Shown: one piece after another, positions 25,035-33,223 of the stretch | Layout: every line of letters starts with the position of its first letter | Numbering within the stretch: position 1 is the stretch's first letter | Notes under the pieces: generated by a model | Told to the model about the DNA's origin: nothing | What the model saw: the letters and a program-made list of their open reading frames with translations, nothing else | Databases searched by the model: none | Translations under genes and position numbers: made by a program | Origin: Paludibacteraceae bacterium | GTDB lineage: Bacteria > Bacteroidota > Bacteroidia > Bacteroidales > Paludibacteraceae | Direction: 5' to 3' | Length of the DNA stretch: 64,000 bases | NCBI GenBank assembly: GCA_905234685.1 | Contig: CAJOIR010000007.1 | Span: 1 to 64,000 of the forward strand

Positions 25035-25862
25035 TTAGAAAATTATCACCTCTTCTGGATTTACCGGATTACCTCTTTGCCAAAGTTCAAACAACATGAT
25101 ATTGTTGTCCGCAACGGTTGCAAGTATCTCACCTGCCTGCAGACTTTCTCCAACATGTTTTTTCAAATTCTTTACATTACGGTAAACCGACAAATACTCA
25201 CCTTCGTGTTGCACTATAACCTCCCACTCATACTCCAGACTATGGGCTTCATATACCACCGTACCAGTAAGCACGCTCGCCACTACTTCTCCTTTAGTTG
25301 TTCTTATACTTATCGCATACGTCTTATCATGCATGGAAAATTTCTGTTCAACCATACCGCGTACTGGGCGGAATAGAGTATATACCGGAGTTGAAGACTG
25401 TACATCAAACAATGAAAGATTATCCTTTTCTTTTTCTTCATATTGCGCCATGAACTCATCTGTTATAGCAGATCTTGTCTCAAGCAGTTGTTCAGGTTTC
25501 TGAATGGAAAGAGAGTCAAGAGGACGTACACTATCTGTCTCTACCTCACCAGATACTACATTACGTATCATGTCCAGATATTCTGTCTGTAATGCCAACT
25601 TACTCTCCAAACTATCAACACGTACCGTCTCACTAATCAACTGTTGACGTATGTTCTCGTTGTATCCTGGCAGATAACTGCGTAGCGGAGTATACCATAT
25701 AAGCAATGCAAACAAAGCAAACGAAAGCAACGAAAGAAATACTATCCATAGGAACATACCGATACGAGAGAGACGGAAATGCCACACCTCACCCAAAGTA
25801 TTCTCGTTTACAACCGAAACACGGAACTTGAACCTTAATCGTTGCCACCAACTATTTCCCAT
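25035..25862 (-). CDS. M23-like periplasmic protein, probably catalytically inactive
   Basis: 275 aa. A cytoplasmic start, one membrane helix (about residues 34-55), a coiled-coil region (about 68-105), then an M23/LytM-like domain at about 155-270. The fold is recognisable from the order GMVEQKFSMHDKTYAISI, ASVLTGTVV and SVYRNVKNLKKHVGESLQAGEILATV. However, the zinc ligands appear lost: the HxxxD motif reads HDKTYAISI without the Asp, and the HxH motif reads MLFELW. Like EnvC or NlpD it may instead activate an amidase. It lies between the MMPL exporter and dxr. Confidence 0.85.
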   Translation of the reverse strand: MGNSWWQRLRFKFRVSVVNENTLGEVWHFRLSRIGMFLWIVFLSLLSFALFALLIWYTPLRSYLPGYNENIRQQLISETVRVDSLESKLALQTEYLDMIRNVVSGEVETDSVRPLDSLSIQKPEQLLETRSAITDEFMAQYEEKEKDNLSLFDVQSSTPVYTLFRPVRGMVEQKFSMHDKTYAISIRTTKGEVVASVLTGTVVYEAHSLEYEWEVIVQHEGEYLSVYRNVKNLKKHVGESLQAGEILATVADNNIMLFELWQRGNPVNPEEVIIF

Positions 25863-25915
25863 AGATTAAATCACTTTATAATCGTCAAATATAGCAAATT
25901 CTATACCATTAGCGC

Positions 25916-28357
25916 TTATTTAAGAATTTTCTTTCTTAACCATGACACTTTCAGCATCTGCTTAAGTAACCACGGTTCAATTGTATATGTTAGCATCATA
26001 GTTGTTATCATACCAACAAGCGAAGCAAAACCTATACTTTTTATTGCAGGATGCACAGCAAATAATAACGATGACATACATATCACAAGTATCGTAGCAC
26101 TGATAGTGATTGCCGTCTTGTGATACGAGAGCAATTGGGTATTCTCTCCACGTGCCTTCTTAAGTAATCCGTCCATCATGAAGATACTATAGTCCACACC
26201 TATGCCAAATATGAAACTTGACACCACGATGTTTATGAGATTAAACTCATGACCTGTCAAATACATTGCGCCAAGCACAACATACCAACTCAATGTCATA
26301 GGTAGAAATGCTATCAGAGCGATGGTTATCCTACGAAATGCAAGCAGAAGCACAATCAAAACAAATAAAGCTGAAATACCAAGTATTTTGTTGAAGTCTC
26401 TCTGCATCATTGCCACTGTATCTATTGTATAGTAGAATGGATCAAGCACAAGGCAACCTGTCGCCTTTGTCAATATGTCATTCACCTCCGTTACACGGTC
26501 TTCTTGCATCATAACTGGTAAGAAGGCTAATACATAACCGTTTGTATTCTCTGTAAGGTTGCTCATAAGATTTTCTGGCACCACTCCTGCTTCTGCAATA
26601 AGTGCAGGCTCATATTCTGATGTCATCGCTTCTCTAAATGGAAGAAACATCTCCGAATCGACACCACTCATGCCACATGCCTTCTCCACATTATGCCAAA
26701 CTACAGCCGCTTTATCATCTGAAAAGTATCTTTGCCAATGGTTAATTCTATCCTGTTGTTTCTTTATTGAGGGCATCAACTCGGATGTTTTTGTATAACC
26801 TTCTATAACGCCCGCATCCTGCAGTGAATCACACACATTCTCTATATTCTCCAACGCAACAAGAGCTTCATCCATATTTGTAGCCACAGATGCGAAATAT
26901 TGTTTAAAACTACCATCCTGCTGTTTTGAATCATACAACTGCATTGACCGTGCCACTAACGGATCAACATAACCAATATTCTTCAGATCTGAATCAAAAT
27001 GCACTTTCCCTGAGAACGCAGTACATACTGCGACAAACACCACCATCATCACAAGGACAAGTTTGTTACCAGACATGTCGTAGTCATTCACACGCTCCAT
27101 AAACCGGAATGCACGCTCGTTCTTCCTATTAATTTTAGGAAAGAAATGCGGCATGAATACAAGGCAAGCGATTGTTGTACCTACCATTGCGAACATGGCA
27201 AACAAACCGAAGTCACTTAGAAGAGAGGAGTCAGTGAACAACAAACCTGCAAAAGCACCTATTGTTGTCAAGGCACCAAGGAATACCGGCGTGGACTGGT
27301 CTCTAACTGTTGCAGAAACATCACCCGTGTATTTGTATTGTACCAACACATGCAGGCAATAACTCAATGCCACGCCAAGCACAATTGCTCCCAAACCTAA
27401 TGCCATTACCGACATTCCGCCTCTTACAACATATATGCCTGCCAATGCCATGAGGGCACCGTATGTCACAGGCATCAGCAATAACAGGTTTGATGAAGAC
27501 TGACGAAAACACCAAGCAAGCAAAGCTAATATCACAAGTAGAGCCACGCCGATGGTTAATAGCAGGTCTAATTTTGTACGCCTTGCATTGTTAGCAGACA
27601 TGATTACCGTTCCGTGATACAGAATCTCAACGTTTTCATATTCAGCCTCTGTCTGCCTCTTGACTCTCTTGATAGAACGAAGCAACACTCCTGATTTTCC
27701 CGAATCCATACTGCTCAACTGAGGCAGAAGCCAACCCATGCAAACTTCACCATCTTTAGAAAACAAGTGTCCATTGCGAACGCCGCCCTGACCTCCGTTT
27801 TCAAGTAACGGGGATATACGGCTCATAAGTATGCCTGCAGGGTCATATGCTATATAATCATACAAAAGCATACCTATATCAGTATCTAAAAACGACATGT
27901 ATTGCTCTATCTGCTCTTTAATGTGCTCAACGCTTGTAAGAGAATCCATCTCTGTGTCCGTGAAATCAAGATATTGAGGAGCATGTTCTACAAGCCATGG
28001 TGCAGTCTGTAGCATCTCCTCAAAGTTAATTTGATAAAGCATACCACCTATATTACCTTTCTCGCTGTCTTCCTCTGCTATTAGTTCCATGAATCTGTCC
28101 ATGGCCTCAGTGAGTTCTGTTTCATCTGTCTCTTTTCCTTCAGCAGCCGTGATCTGAATAAAAATTCTGTCTTTCACTTTCAGGTCAGAGAAAGCAAGAT
28201 CAACAGTCAGGTTATCACTTGTAGGAGGAAGCAGTTTGGCTATGTTTTCCTCAAAACGACATTGCAATGCCAACACTGCGAATAATACAATTGAAAACAT
28301 CAATAAAGTGTATAACAACCATCTGTGTGTATGCAAGTATCTGTATAATTTTTCCAT
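25916..28357 (-). CDS. MMPL/RND-type exporter
   Basis: 813 aa. Two similar halves, each with one helix, a large periplasmic loop and a bundle of helices, the layout of MMPL/HpnN-type RND permeases of COG4258. First helix at about residues 14-31; helix clusters at about 255-420 and 650-800. It probably moves a lipid or lipid-linked molecule out of the inner membrane using proton motive force. The FadL-like porin immediately upstream, 30 nt away, supports a shared hydrophobic-cargo role. Cargo is not predictable from sequence. Confidence 0.88.
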   Translation of the reverse strand: MEKLYRYLHTHRWLLYTLLMFSIVLFAVLALQCRFEENIAKLLPPTSDNLTVDLAFSDLKVKDRIFIQITAAEGKETDETELTEAMDRFMELIAEEDSEKGNIGGMLYQINFEEMLQTAPWLVEHAPQYLDFTDTEMDSLTSVEHIKEQIEQYMSFLDTDIGMLLYDYIAYDPAGILMSRISPLLENGGQGGVRNGHLFSKDGEVCMGWLLPQLSSMDSGKSGVLLRSIKRVKRQTEAEYENVEILYHGTVIMSANNARRTKLDLLLTIGVALLVILALLAWCFRQSSSNLLLLMPVTYGALMALAGIYVVRGGMSVMALGLGAIVLGVALSYCLHVLVQYKYTGDVSATVRDQSTPVFLGALTTIGAFAGLLFTDSSLLSDFGLFAMFAMVGTTIACLVFMPHFFPKINRKNERAFRFMERVNDYDMSGNKLVLVMMVVFVAVCTAFSGKVHFDSDLKNIGYVDPLVARSMQLYDSKQQDGSFKQYFASVATNMDEALVALENIENVCDSLQDAGVIEGYTKTSELMPSIKKQQDRINHWQRYFSDDKAAVVWHNVEKACGMSGVDSEMFLPFREAMTSEYEPALIAEAGVVPENLMSNLTENTNGYVLAFLPVMMQEDRVTEVNDILTKATGCLVLDPFYYTIDTVAMMQRDFNKILGISALFVLIVLLLAFRRITIALIAFLPMTLSWYVVLGAMYLTGHEFNLINIVVSSFIFGIGVDYSIFMMDGLLKKARGENTQLLSYHKTAITISATILVICMSSLLFAVHPAIKSIGFASLVGMITTMMLTYTIEPWLLKQMLKVSWLRKKILK

Positions 28358-28387
28358 GATTATTAATTATTGTTTAGTTTAGGTTTA

Positions 28388-29863
28388 CTATCGTTTGTAT
28401 GTCCAACCGATAGAAAGTACTATCCTGTGAGTGAATGATTTCATATCATATGAAACATATTCCCAACGTTCTTGTTTAGAATCCACGCCGTTATATATGG
28501 GACGAGCAAATGCATATTCTTTACTCCGTTCTATTCTGCATTGATAAGCCAAATCTACAAGCATATATCGTTTTCTAAAACCTACGCCTGCAGAAATGTA
28601 ATGCAGATATTTCATATTCTTAAAATCAGTATCTGAACGTAAATCGTTATATGAAGGAGTGAACAGCATATCATTCTTTCGTAAAGCAGAGGAAAAAGCA
28701 TATCCTGTACGTAGAAAGAAATTATTATGTATAATCCATTCCGTACCTACCTTCATCCGATGCACATCATCTATCACTTGTTTCGGAAGATGACTCCATT
28801 CATATTGCATCGAAAACAATCCTAACTGTGAGATCTGAAATGCCATACCTGCTGTCATACGCATTGGCAACATATATGAATTATCAGTATAAGTATCTGT
28901 CCTATGAGTAAAATCTGTCACCTTTACTATATGACTATTCCCCATAGTATATGAACTTTGGCTTAACGAGTTCCAAGTAGGAGTTTGATACGACAACGAC
29001 ATTCGCATCCAACTGACAGGACGAACAATAAATCCGAGATTAGCATTAAAGCCAAAACCTGAAGCAGTAAAAGATGAAATAAGGAAGAAGTCTTTGTCCT
29101 CAAAGGTTTCTTGATAATCTGTCCTGCGACTGTAACTTACAGAATGCATGTTGGCTCCAAGACCTACATAAAATAAATTACTGATATTGCCTCCCCAAGC
29201 AATAGAATATTCATTCACACTACCCGACTCCTCCACTTTCATCGATGTGTTAACATTCTGACCCTCACTGAGTATGCTAAGCCACCTTTCCTCATTGGCA
29301 GGATTAACAGTTATCAGTCCTAATTCATATCCTGTTTTGGAAAGAGTTCCTACATTATCACTTTCCCACCAATGTGGTTCCTGCAATTGCACTTCTTTTA
29401 GTCCATTGGTAAGGTCTGCTACCAAATCAGTGAGTGAGACATCAGATGGTGCGGCAAAAGAAGAATTACGTTTGTAGTTTTTCAGTCTGTGATATTGCAA
29501 CATCAAACTGCTGCAAAGCAGCCCTCGCTGTCTATCTGCCCCATAGTTAAAATTAATTACCCATGAGAATTGGGGTATTGAAAAACGTGTGGAAGTGTTT
29601 ATAACACCTGCAGACAAAACTCTGTCATATGCAAAATCACCCGTAGCAGACACCTCTCCATGTCGGAACACACCAAGTGCAGCAGGGTTGTCAACTACTG
29701 CAGACACATCCCCTCCAAGTGCAGCAAAAGCACCGCCCATAGCAACATATCGCGCTGTACCAAGGATATCCGCATCCGAAAATATCTGTCTGTCGAAATC
29801 CTGTGACCATGCACTTGCTGAAACAACTGTCAGACAACACAATATTTTAAAGCGTATTCTCAT
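28388..29863 (-). CDS. Outer-membrane FadL/OmpP1/TodX-like porin
   Basis: 491 aa. Signal peptide MRIRFKILCCLTVVSASAWSQ. The mature start, SDADILGTARYVAMGGAFAALGGDVSAV, with NPAALGVFR is typical of FadL/TodX-like barrels in Bacteroidetes: a glycine-rich plug followed by about 14 amphipathic strands. The C-terminus ends with an aromatic strand (VLSIGWTYKR). These channels pass hydrophobic molecules across the outer membrane. It overlaps the small upstream secreted gene by 4 nt and precedes the MMPL exporter. Confidence 0.85.
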   Translation of the reverse strand: MRIRFKILCCLTVVSASAWSQDFDRQIFSDADILGTARYVAMGGAFAALGGDVSAVVDNPAALGVFRHGEVSATGDFAYDRVLSAGVINTSTRFSIPQFSWVINFNYGADRQRGLLCSSLMLQYHRLKNYKRNSSFAAPSDVSLTDLVADLTNGLKEVQLQEPHWWESDNVGTLSKTGYELGLITVNPANEERWLSILSEGQNVNTSMKVEESGSVNEYSIAWGGNISNLFYVGLGANMHSVSYSRRTDYQETFEDKDFFLISSFTASGFGFNANLGFIVRPVSWMRMSLSYQTPTWNSLSQSSYTMGNSHIVKVTDFTHRTDTYTDNSYMLPMRMTAGMAFQISQLGLFSMQYEWSHLPKQVIDDVHRMKVGTEWIIHNNFFLRTGYAFSSALRKNDMLFTPSYNDLRSDTDFKNMKYLHYISAGVGFRKRYMLVDLAYQCRIERSKEYAFARPIYNGVDSKQERWEYVSYDMKSFTHRIVLSIGWTYKR

Positions 29864-30120
29864 TGTGCATCTGACTCATTACCGACAATAGCACGAACAG
29901 TATCAGGCTGACCGCAGGTAATTGTATCATCAATGAAGATTATCTCACGCACATTCTTGTTGTAGTGAGGTGTCAAAAAAGTATTTGTTGCGGACAATCT
30001 GTGTTGCAAATCCACATCAGGCAGATAATAGACATCGTCAATGAAATCATCTGCAGTCATAGTTGCACCTGCAAGAAGTGCACACAACAACAAAATCAAT
30101 TTGTCAGGCACGTTCCGCAT
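29860..30120 (-). CDS. Small secreted protein of unknown function
   Basis: 86 aa from the ATG at 30120; a GTG at 30129, overlapping the stop of the upstream nuclease gene, would add three residues. Signal peptide MRNVPDKLILLLCALLAGATMTA, leaving about 60 residues with an acidic start (DDFIDDVYYLPD) and a Cys near the end (DTITCGQPDTVR). No family recognised. It overlaps the FadL-like gene by 4 nt and follows the S1/P1 nuclease directly, so all three are one transcript and probably co-translated. Confidence 0.75.
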   Translation of the reverse strand: MRNVPDKLILLLCALLAGATMTADDFIDDVYYLPDVDLQHRLSATNTFLTPHYNKNVREIIFIDDTITCGQPDTVRAIVGNESDAQ

Positions 30121-30128
30121 AACAGACA

Positions 30129-30905
30129 CTACTTGTATATCTCGTTGAGCAACTGTGCAAGTTTCACGCTCGCTGCATACATATTCTGCTCCATATCAGC
30201 ACGGAAACGGTATGCATAATGATAGTTGGAGTTGTCTCCTTTTTCCTGCCAATCATACACAGCATTCTGCAGTTCATATGTACGACAGAGACACTCAACC
30301 ATAGAACGCTTCTGTATCTCTTTCATCTGCCACGAGTATTTGTCTTCGAGCAGACGAACATACTCGGTCTGACTAAGTTGTGCATAGTCCAACAGCCACC
30401 TGTCCCACACGGAATGAAGATTGGTTCCGTGACCGAACCAACGCATCTGAACACGATTGCCTCCCTTGTCGTCAGGATGACCGAGATGCATAGGTTGAAA
30501 AAGGTCTGCAAGTATATGTATGGTGAACTTCAATGCATCAACATTGTTCTTGTCAGTTTTAAGAACATTAACAAGACTGTCAATAGCATAAAAAGCATAT
30601 TCACCCTCTGTCTTGTTGTTAAGCCAAAGATACTCTATGTCTTCTGCTTTAAGACCTGCCTTCAGATTCTGATAATGGTGCACATGCGACTTCGAATATA
30701 TAGTATCGGATTTTATCTCATCAGCCCACGGAGCATAATAGATGACACCTCTCTTGCCAAGCAGTGCATCCAACTGCTTACGTGCTTTCTTCGTCAGTTG
30801 GTTGTATGCAACTTCGGCAATGATACGGTGACCGAGAGCACCCCATGCATGCAAATATCCTGCACACATACCGCTCAGCAGCAGTACTGCAAACAGTTTC
30901 TTCAT
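30129..30905 (-). CDS. Secreted S1/P1-type zinc nuclease
   Basis: 258 aa. Signal peptide ending LHA, so the mature protein begins WGALGHR, in which the N-terminal Trp and the His act as zinc ligands in this family. Further ligands are in HVHHYQN, HILADLFQPMHLGHPDDKGGN and GTNLHSVWD. The family cleaves single-stranded DNA/RNA and 3'-nucleotides in the periplasm. It is first in the envelope run after the Lrp regulator (50-nt gap) and may recycle phosphate or nucleosides. Confidence 0.92.
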   Translation of the reverse strand: MKKLFAVLLLSGMCAGYLHAWGALGHRIIAEVAYNQLTKKARKQLDALLGKRGVIYYAPWADEIKSDTIYSKSHVHHYQNLKAGLKAEDIEYLWLNNKTEGEYAFYAIDSLVNVLKTDKNNVDALKFTIHILADLFQPMHLGHPDDKGGNRVQMRWFGHGTNLHSVWDRWLLDYAQLSQTEYVRLLEDKYSWQMKEIQKRSMVECLCRTYELQNAVYDWQEKGDNSNYHYAYRFRADMEQNMYAASVKLAQLLNEIYK

Positions 30906-30955
30906 ACGTTTATCAATTAATTGGTTATAGGTTTAGAGGCTATCCAAAAACCATA

Positions 30956-31408
30956 TTATTGTATAGGCAGCGAGCGTTTGATGCGTTGGTCAAGCGCTGT
31001 AAACGTCTCCGTCTGCGCAAGTCCCTGTATCTCCTGCAACTGACTCAGGAGTTCCATCAAATGCATATCATCACGAGCATACATCTTGATAAGGATAGAA
31101 TATGAACCCAAAGTATAGTGACTCTCAACCACCTCGGGGATCTTCTCCAAAGCAGTCACTACCGACTTGTACATAGTACCCTTTTCCAACGTTATGCCTA
31201 TATATGCACACAAATGATAACCTAATGACTTGGGATTAACTACATAACCTGAGCCTGTAATGACACCCATATCATACATTCTCTGCACACGTTGGTGCAC
31301 CGCTGCTCTGCTGACACCACATTTCTCAGCCACGTCCTTGAAAGGAATACGGGCATTCTGAGTGATAATCCTCAGAATCTTGCGGTCAAGTTCATCAATC
31401 TTTTCCAT
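30956..31408 (-). CDS. Lrp/AsnC family transcription regulator
   Basis: 150 aa, usual family length. N-terminal helix-turn-helix: LDRKILRIITQNARIPFKDVAEKCGVSRAAVHQRVQRM (about 6-43), then a C-terminal RAM domain with VVESHYTLGSYSILIKMYARD that binds amino acids and forms octamers. It controls amino-acid metabolism in relatives; its targets here cannot be read from sequence. Own promoter 41 nt upstream; it is divergent from an O-methyltransferase gene. Confidence 0.93.
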   Translation of the reverse strand: MEKIDELDRKILRIITQNARIPFKDVAEKCGVSRAAVHQRVQRMYDMGVITGSGYVVNPKSLGYHLCAYIGITLEKGTMYKSVVTALEKIPEVVESHYTLGSYSILIKMYARDDMHLMELLSQLQEIQGLAQTETFTALDQRIKRSLPIQ

Positions 31409-31449
31409 AGAATAAAATCTTATTTAATTAGTGTTAGTAATTCTGCCCA

Positions 31450-31481
31450 CAAAAGTACAAAAAGTTCGTCAAACATACAAC
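31450..31481 (-). promoter_or_regulatory. Promoter of the Lrp-like gene
   Basis: On the minus strand TACTTTTG (31450-31457) preceded after 20 nt by GTTG (31478-31481). The nine-gene minus-strand run down to 21214 may start here. Confidence 0.6.
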
Positions 31482-31546
31482 AATAATTGCAAAAAGTAGC
31501 ATTTTTATGTCATTTTGTCAGTATTTGGTAATATACAGGGGCATCA

Positions 31547-31578
31547 TTTTCTCAATCAGGAAAGATTGTGTACTTTTG
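31547..31578 (+). promoter_or_regulatory. Promoter of the O-methyltransferase gene
   Basis: TTTT (31547-31550) and TACTTTTG (31571-31578) with a 20-nt spacer; the GCGAT repeat 31582-31603 falls in the 33-nt leader. Confidence 0.5.
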
Positions 31579-31581
31579 CAT

Positions 31582-31603
31582 GCGATATAGCGATAATAAC
31601 GAT
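31582..31603. repeat. GCGAT 8-nt-period repeat
   Basis: GCGATATAGCGATAAT followed by AACGAT, an 8-nt repeat. Related arrays are at 32298-32319, 36154-36175, 40489-40515, 44322-44340 and 46288-46312. Confidence 0.65.
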
Positions 31604-31611
31604 TTTTACAG

Positions 31612-32247
31612 ATGACACTTGACGAATATATAGAGTTACACAGCAGTGAGGAAGATGCTCTACTGAAACGTATCACCCATGATACAAATGTCTATCAGTT
31701 GAATCCTCACATGCTTTCGGGTCATATTCAGGGTCGTGTGCTGTCAATGTTGTCGAAGATGCTGCAACCGCAGCAGATACTTGAACTCGGCACCTTCACA
31801 GGTTATTCAGCCTTGTGCTTGGCTGAGGGATTGACAGAAGATGGAGAATTGCATACTATAGAACATAATGACGAACTCGAGGACACTATACGTCACAACC
31901 TGTCGCTCTCACCGCTTGGTAATAAAATCACACTGCATATCGGTGATGCAAGAGAAGTGCTCCTACAGACTGATATGCAAACAAAGATTTTTGATTTGGT
32001 GTTTATAGATGCTGACAAACGCGAATACACTGAATACTACAACCTTGTATTACCCTTAGTGCGGCGCGGAGGATTCATTCTTGCCGACAACACACTTTGG
32101 GACGGACACATAATAGAGTCACAATACGACCACGACAAGCAGACACTCGGGTTGAGAGCCTTCAACGATATGTTAAAAAATGACAGCAGCGTAGAAAAAG
32201 TAATACTTCCTCTGCGCGACGGTCTTACTATAATAAGAAAAATCTGA
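31612..32247 (+). CDS. Class I SAM-dependent O-methyltransferase
   Basis: 211 aa. SAM-binding motif LELGTFTGYSALCLAEGL at about residues 61-78, acidic motif IEHNDE, and metal-site region FIDADKREYTEYY with NTLWDG, as in the cation-dependent caffeoyl-CoA/catechol O-methyltransferase family (TrmR/YrrM-like in bacteria). Some members methylate tRNA wobble hydroxyuridine; the exact substrate is not determined. Single gene with own promoter, convergent with the YitT gene. Confidence 0.9.
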   Translation: MTLDEYIELHSSEEDALLKRITHDTNVYQLNPHMLSGHIQGRVLSMLSKMLQPQQILELGTFTGYSALCLAEGLTEDGELHTIEHNDELEDTIRHNLSLSPLGNKITLHIGDAREVLLQTDMQTKIFDLVFIDADKREYTEYYNLVLPLVRRGGFILADNTLWDGHIIESQYDHDKQTLGLRAFNDMLKNDSSVEKVILPLRDGLTIIRKI

Positions 32248-32297
32248 CAACGACAATCTGACCTGTGCGGATTATCCCACCAAGGGGGTATTTCGAT

Positions 32298-32319
32298 GCG
32301 ATATAGCGATATTGGCGAG
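32298..32319. repeat. GCGAT 8-nt-period repeat
   Basis: GCGATATAGCGATATTGGCGAG in the 76-nt gap between the convergent O-methyltransferase and YitT genes. Confidence 0.65.
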
Positions 32320-32323
32320 AATG

Positions 32324-33211
32324 CTATTTCTGTATCGGGTCAAAACCTTGTCCAAACACACCTATCGTCTCCGACTGTGAGACAAATGCATTCGGGTCTA
32401 TCTCACGCACCAAACTGAAAATACGGTTTGACTCGTTCTTCTTGGCAAGCACTGTGATGACGTGTATCGGCTTCTTACTGTACCATCCCTCGCCTTCCAA
32501 TATGGTAACACCACGCGGAATCTTAGTATTGATGGCATCCGCTATTGCAGCATACTTCTCAGAGAATATGAAGAACTGCACCGACTGCCTTATCTGACGC
32601 ATTATCCAATCAATGGCAGTGGCAGTGATGACGGTAAAAGTGAGACCAAACAGCACTTTCTCGACACTGTGCACGTTAGGCAGGAAATAGGCGCTACTTA
32701 TAATCACAAGGTCACAATAGAGAAGCACTCTTCCGAGTGGCAGATGGCGGTATTTGTTCACAATCATTGCCACTATGTCGGTGCCACCCGAACTACCGTT
32801 GTTGAGGAAAGTGACTCCAAGTCCGACACCACACATGATACCGCCTATTACAACTGCCATGAACGGATCATGAACAAGAGGCTCCTGTGCTATGGGGATT
32901 ATCTTGAACCATAGCGACATAAAGAACACTCCGTACATGGTACGCACGCAGAAGCGCCAACCCACTATGCGCCATGCGATTGCCAACAACAGACAGTTGA
33001 ATGTCAGCGTGGAAAGCCATATAGGCACATAGGTGTTGGTAGCGAAATAGATAATCTCACATATACCCGTTAGACCGCCTGTCACAATAGAATGCGGCAC
33101 CAATATTTGGTTTACTGCCACAGCGTATGGCAAGAGCCATAAGGCTATCATAAACAACTCTGTTGCCATTACAAACGGACGTGTCTTCCTTATTTTCCTG
33201 ATGTCTGCCAT
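32324..33211 (-). CDS. YitT family membrane protein
   Basis: 295 aa. About five or six membrane helices in residues 15-205 (DUF161/YitT domain with GSSGGTDIVAMIVNKY) and a C-terminal cytoplasmic DUF2179 domain (GVTILEGEGWYSKKPIHVI). The family is widespread, with unknown transport or signalling function. It follows gcvP after 12 nt, so it is probably in the gcvP transcript. Confidence 0.9.
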   Translation of the reverse strand: MADIRKIRKTRPFVMATELFMIALWLLPYAVAVNQILVPHSIVTGGLTGICEIIYFATNTYVPIWLSTLTFNCLLLAIAWRIVGWRFCVRTMYGVFFMSLWFKIIPIAQEPLVHDPFMAVVIGGIMCGVGLGVTFLNNGSSGGTDIVAMIVNKYRHLPLGRVLLYCDLVIISSAYFLPNVHSVEKVLFGLTFTVITATAIDWIMRQIRQSVQFFIFSEKYAAIADAINTKIPRGVTILEGEGWYSKKPIHVITVLAKKNESNRIFSLVREIDPNAFVSQSETIGVFGQGFDPIQK

Positions 33212-33223
33212 ATAGATGTTGTG

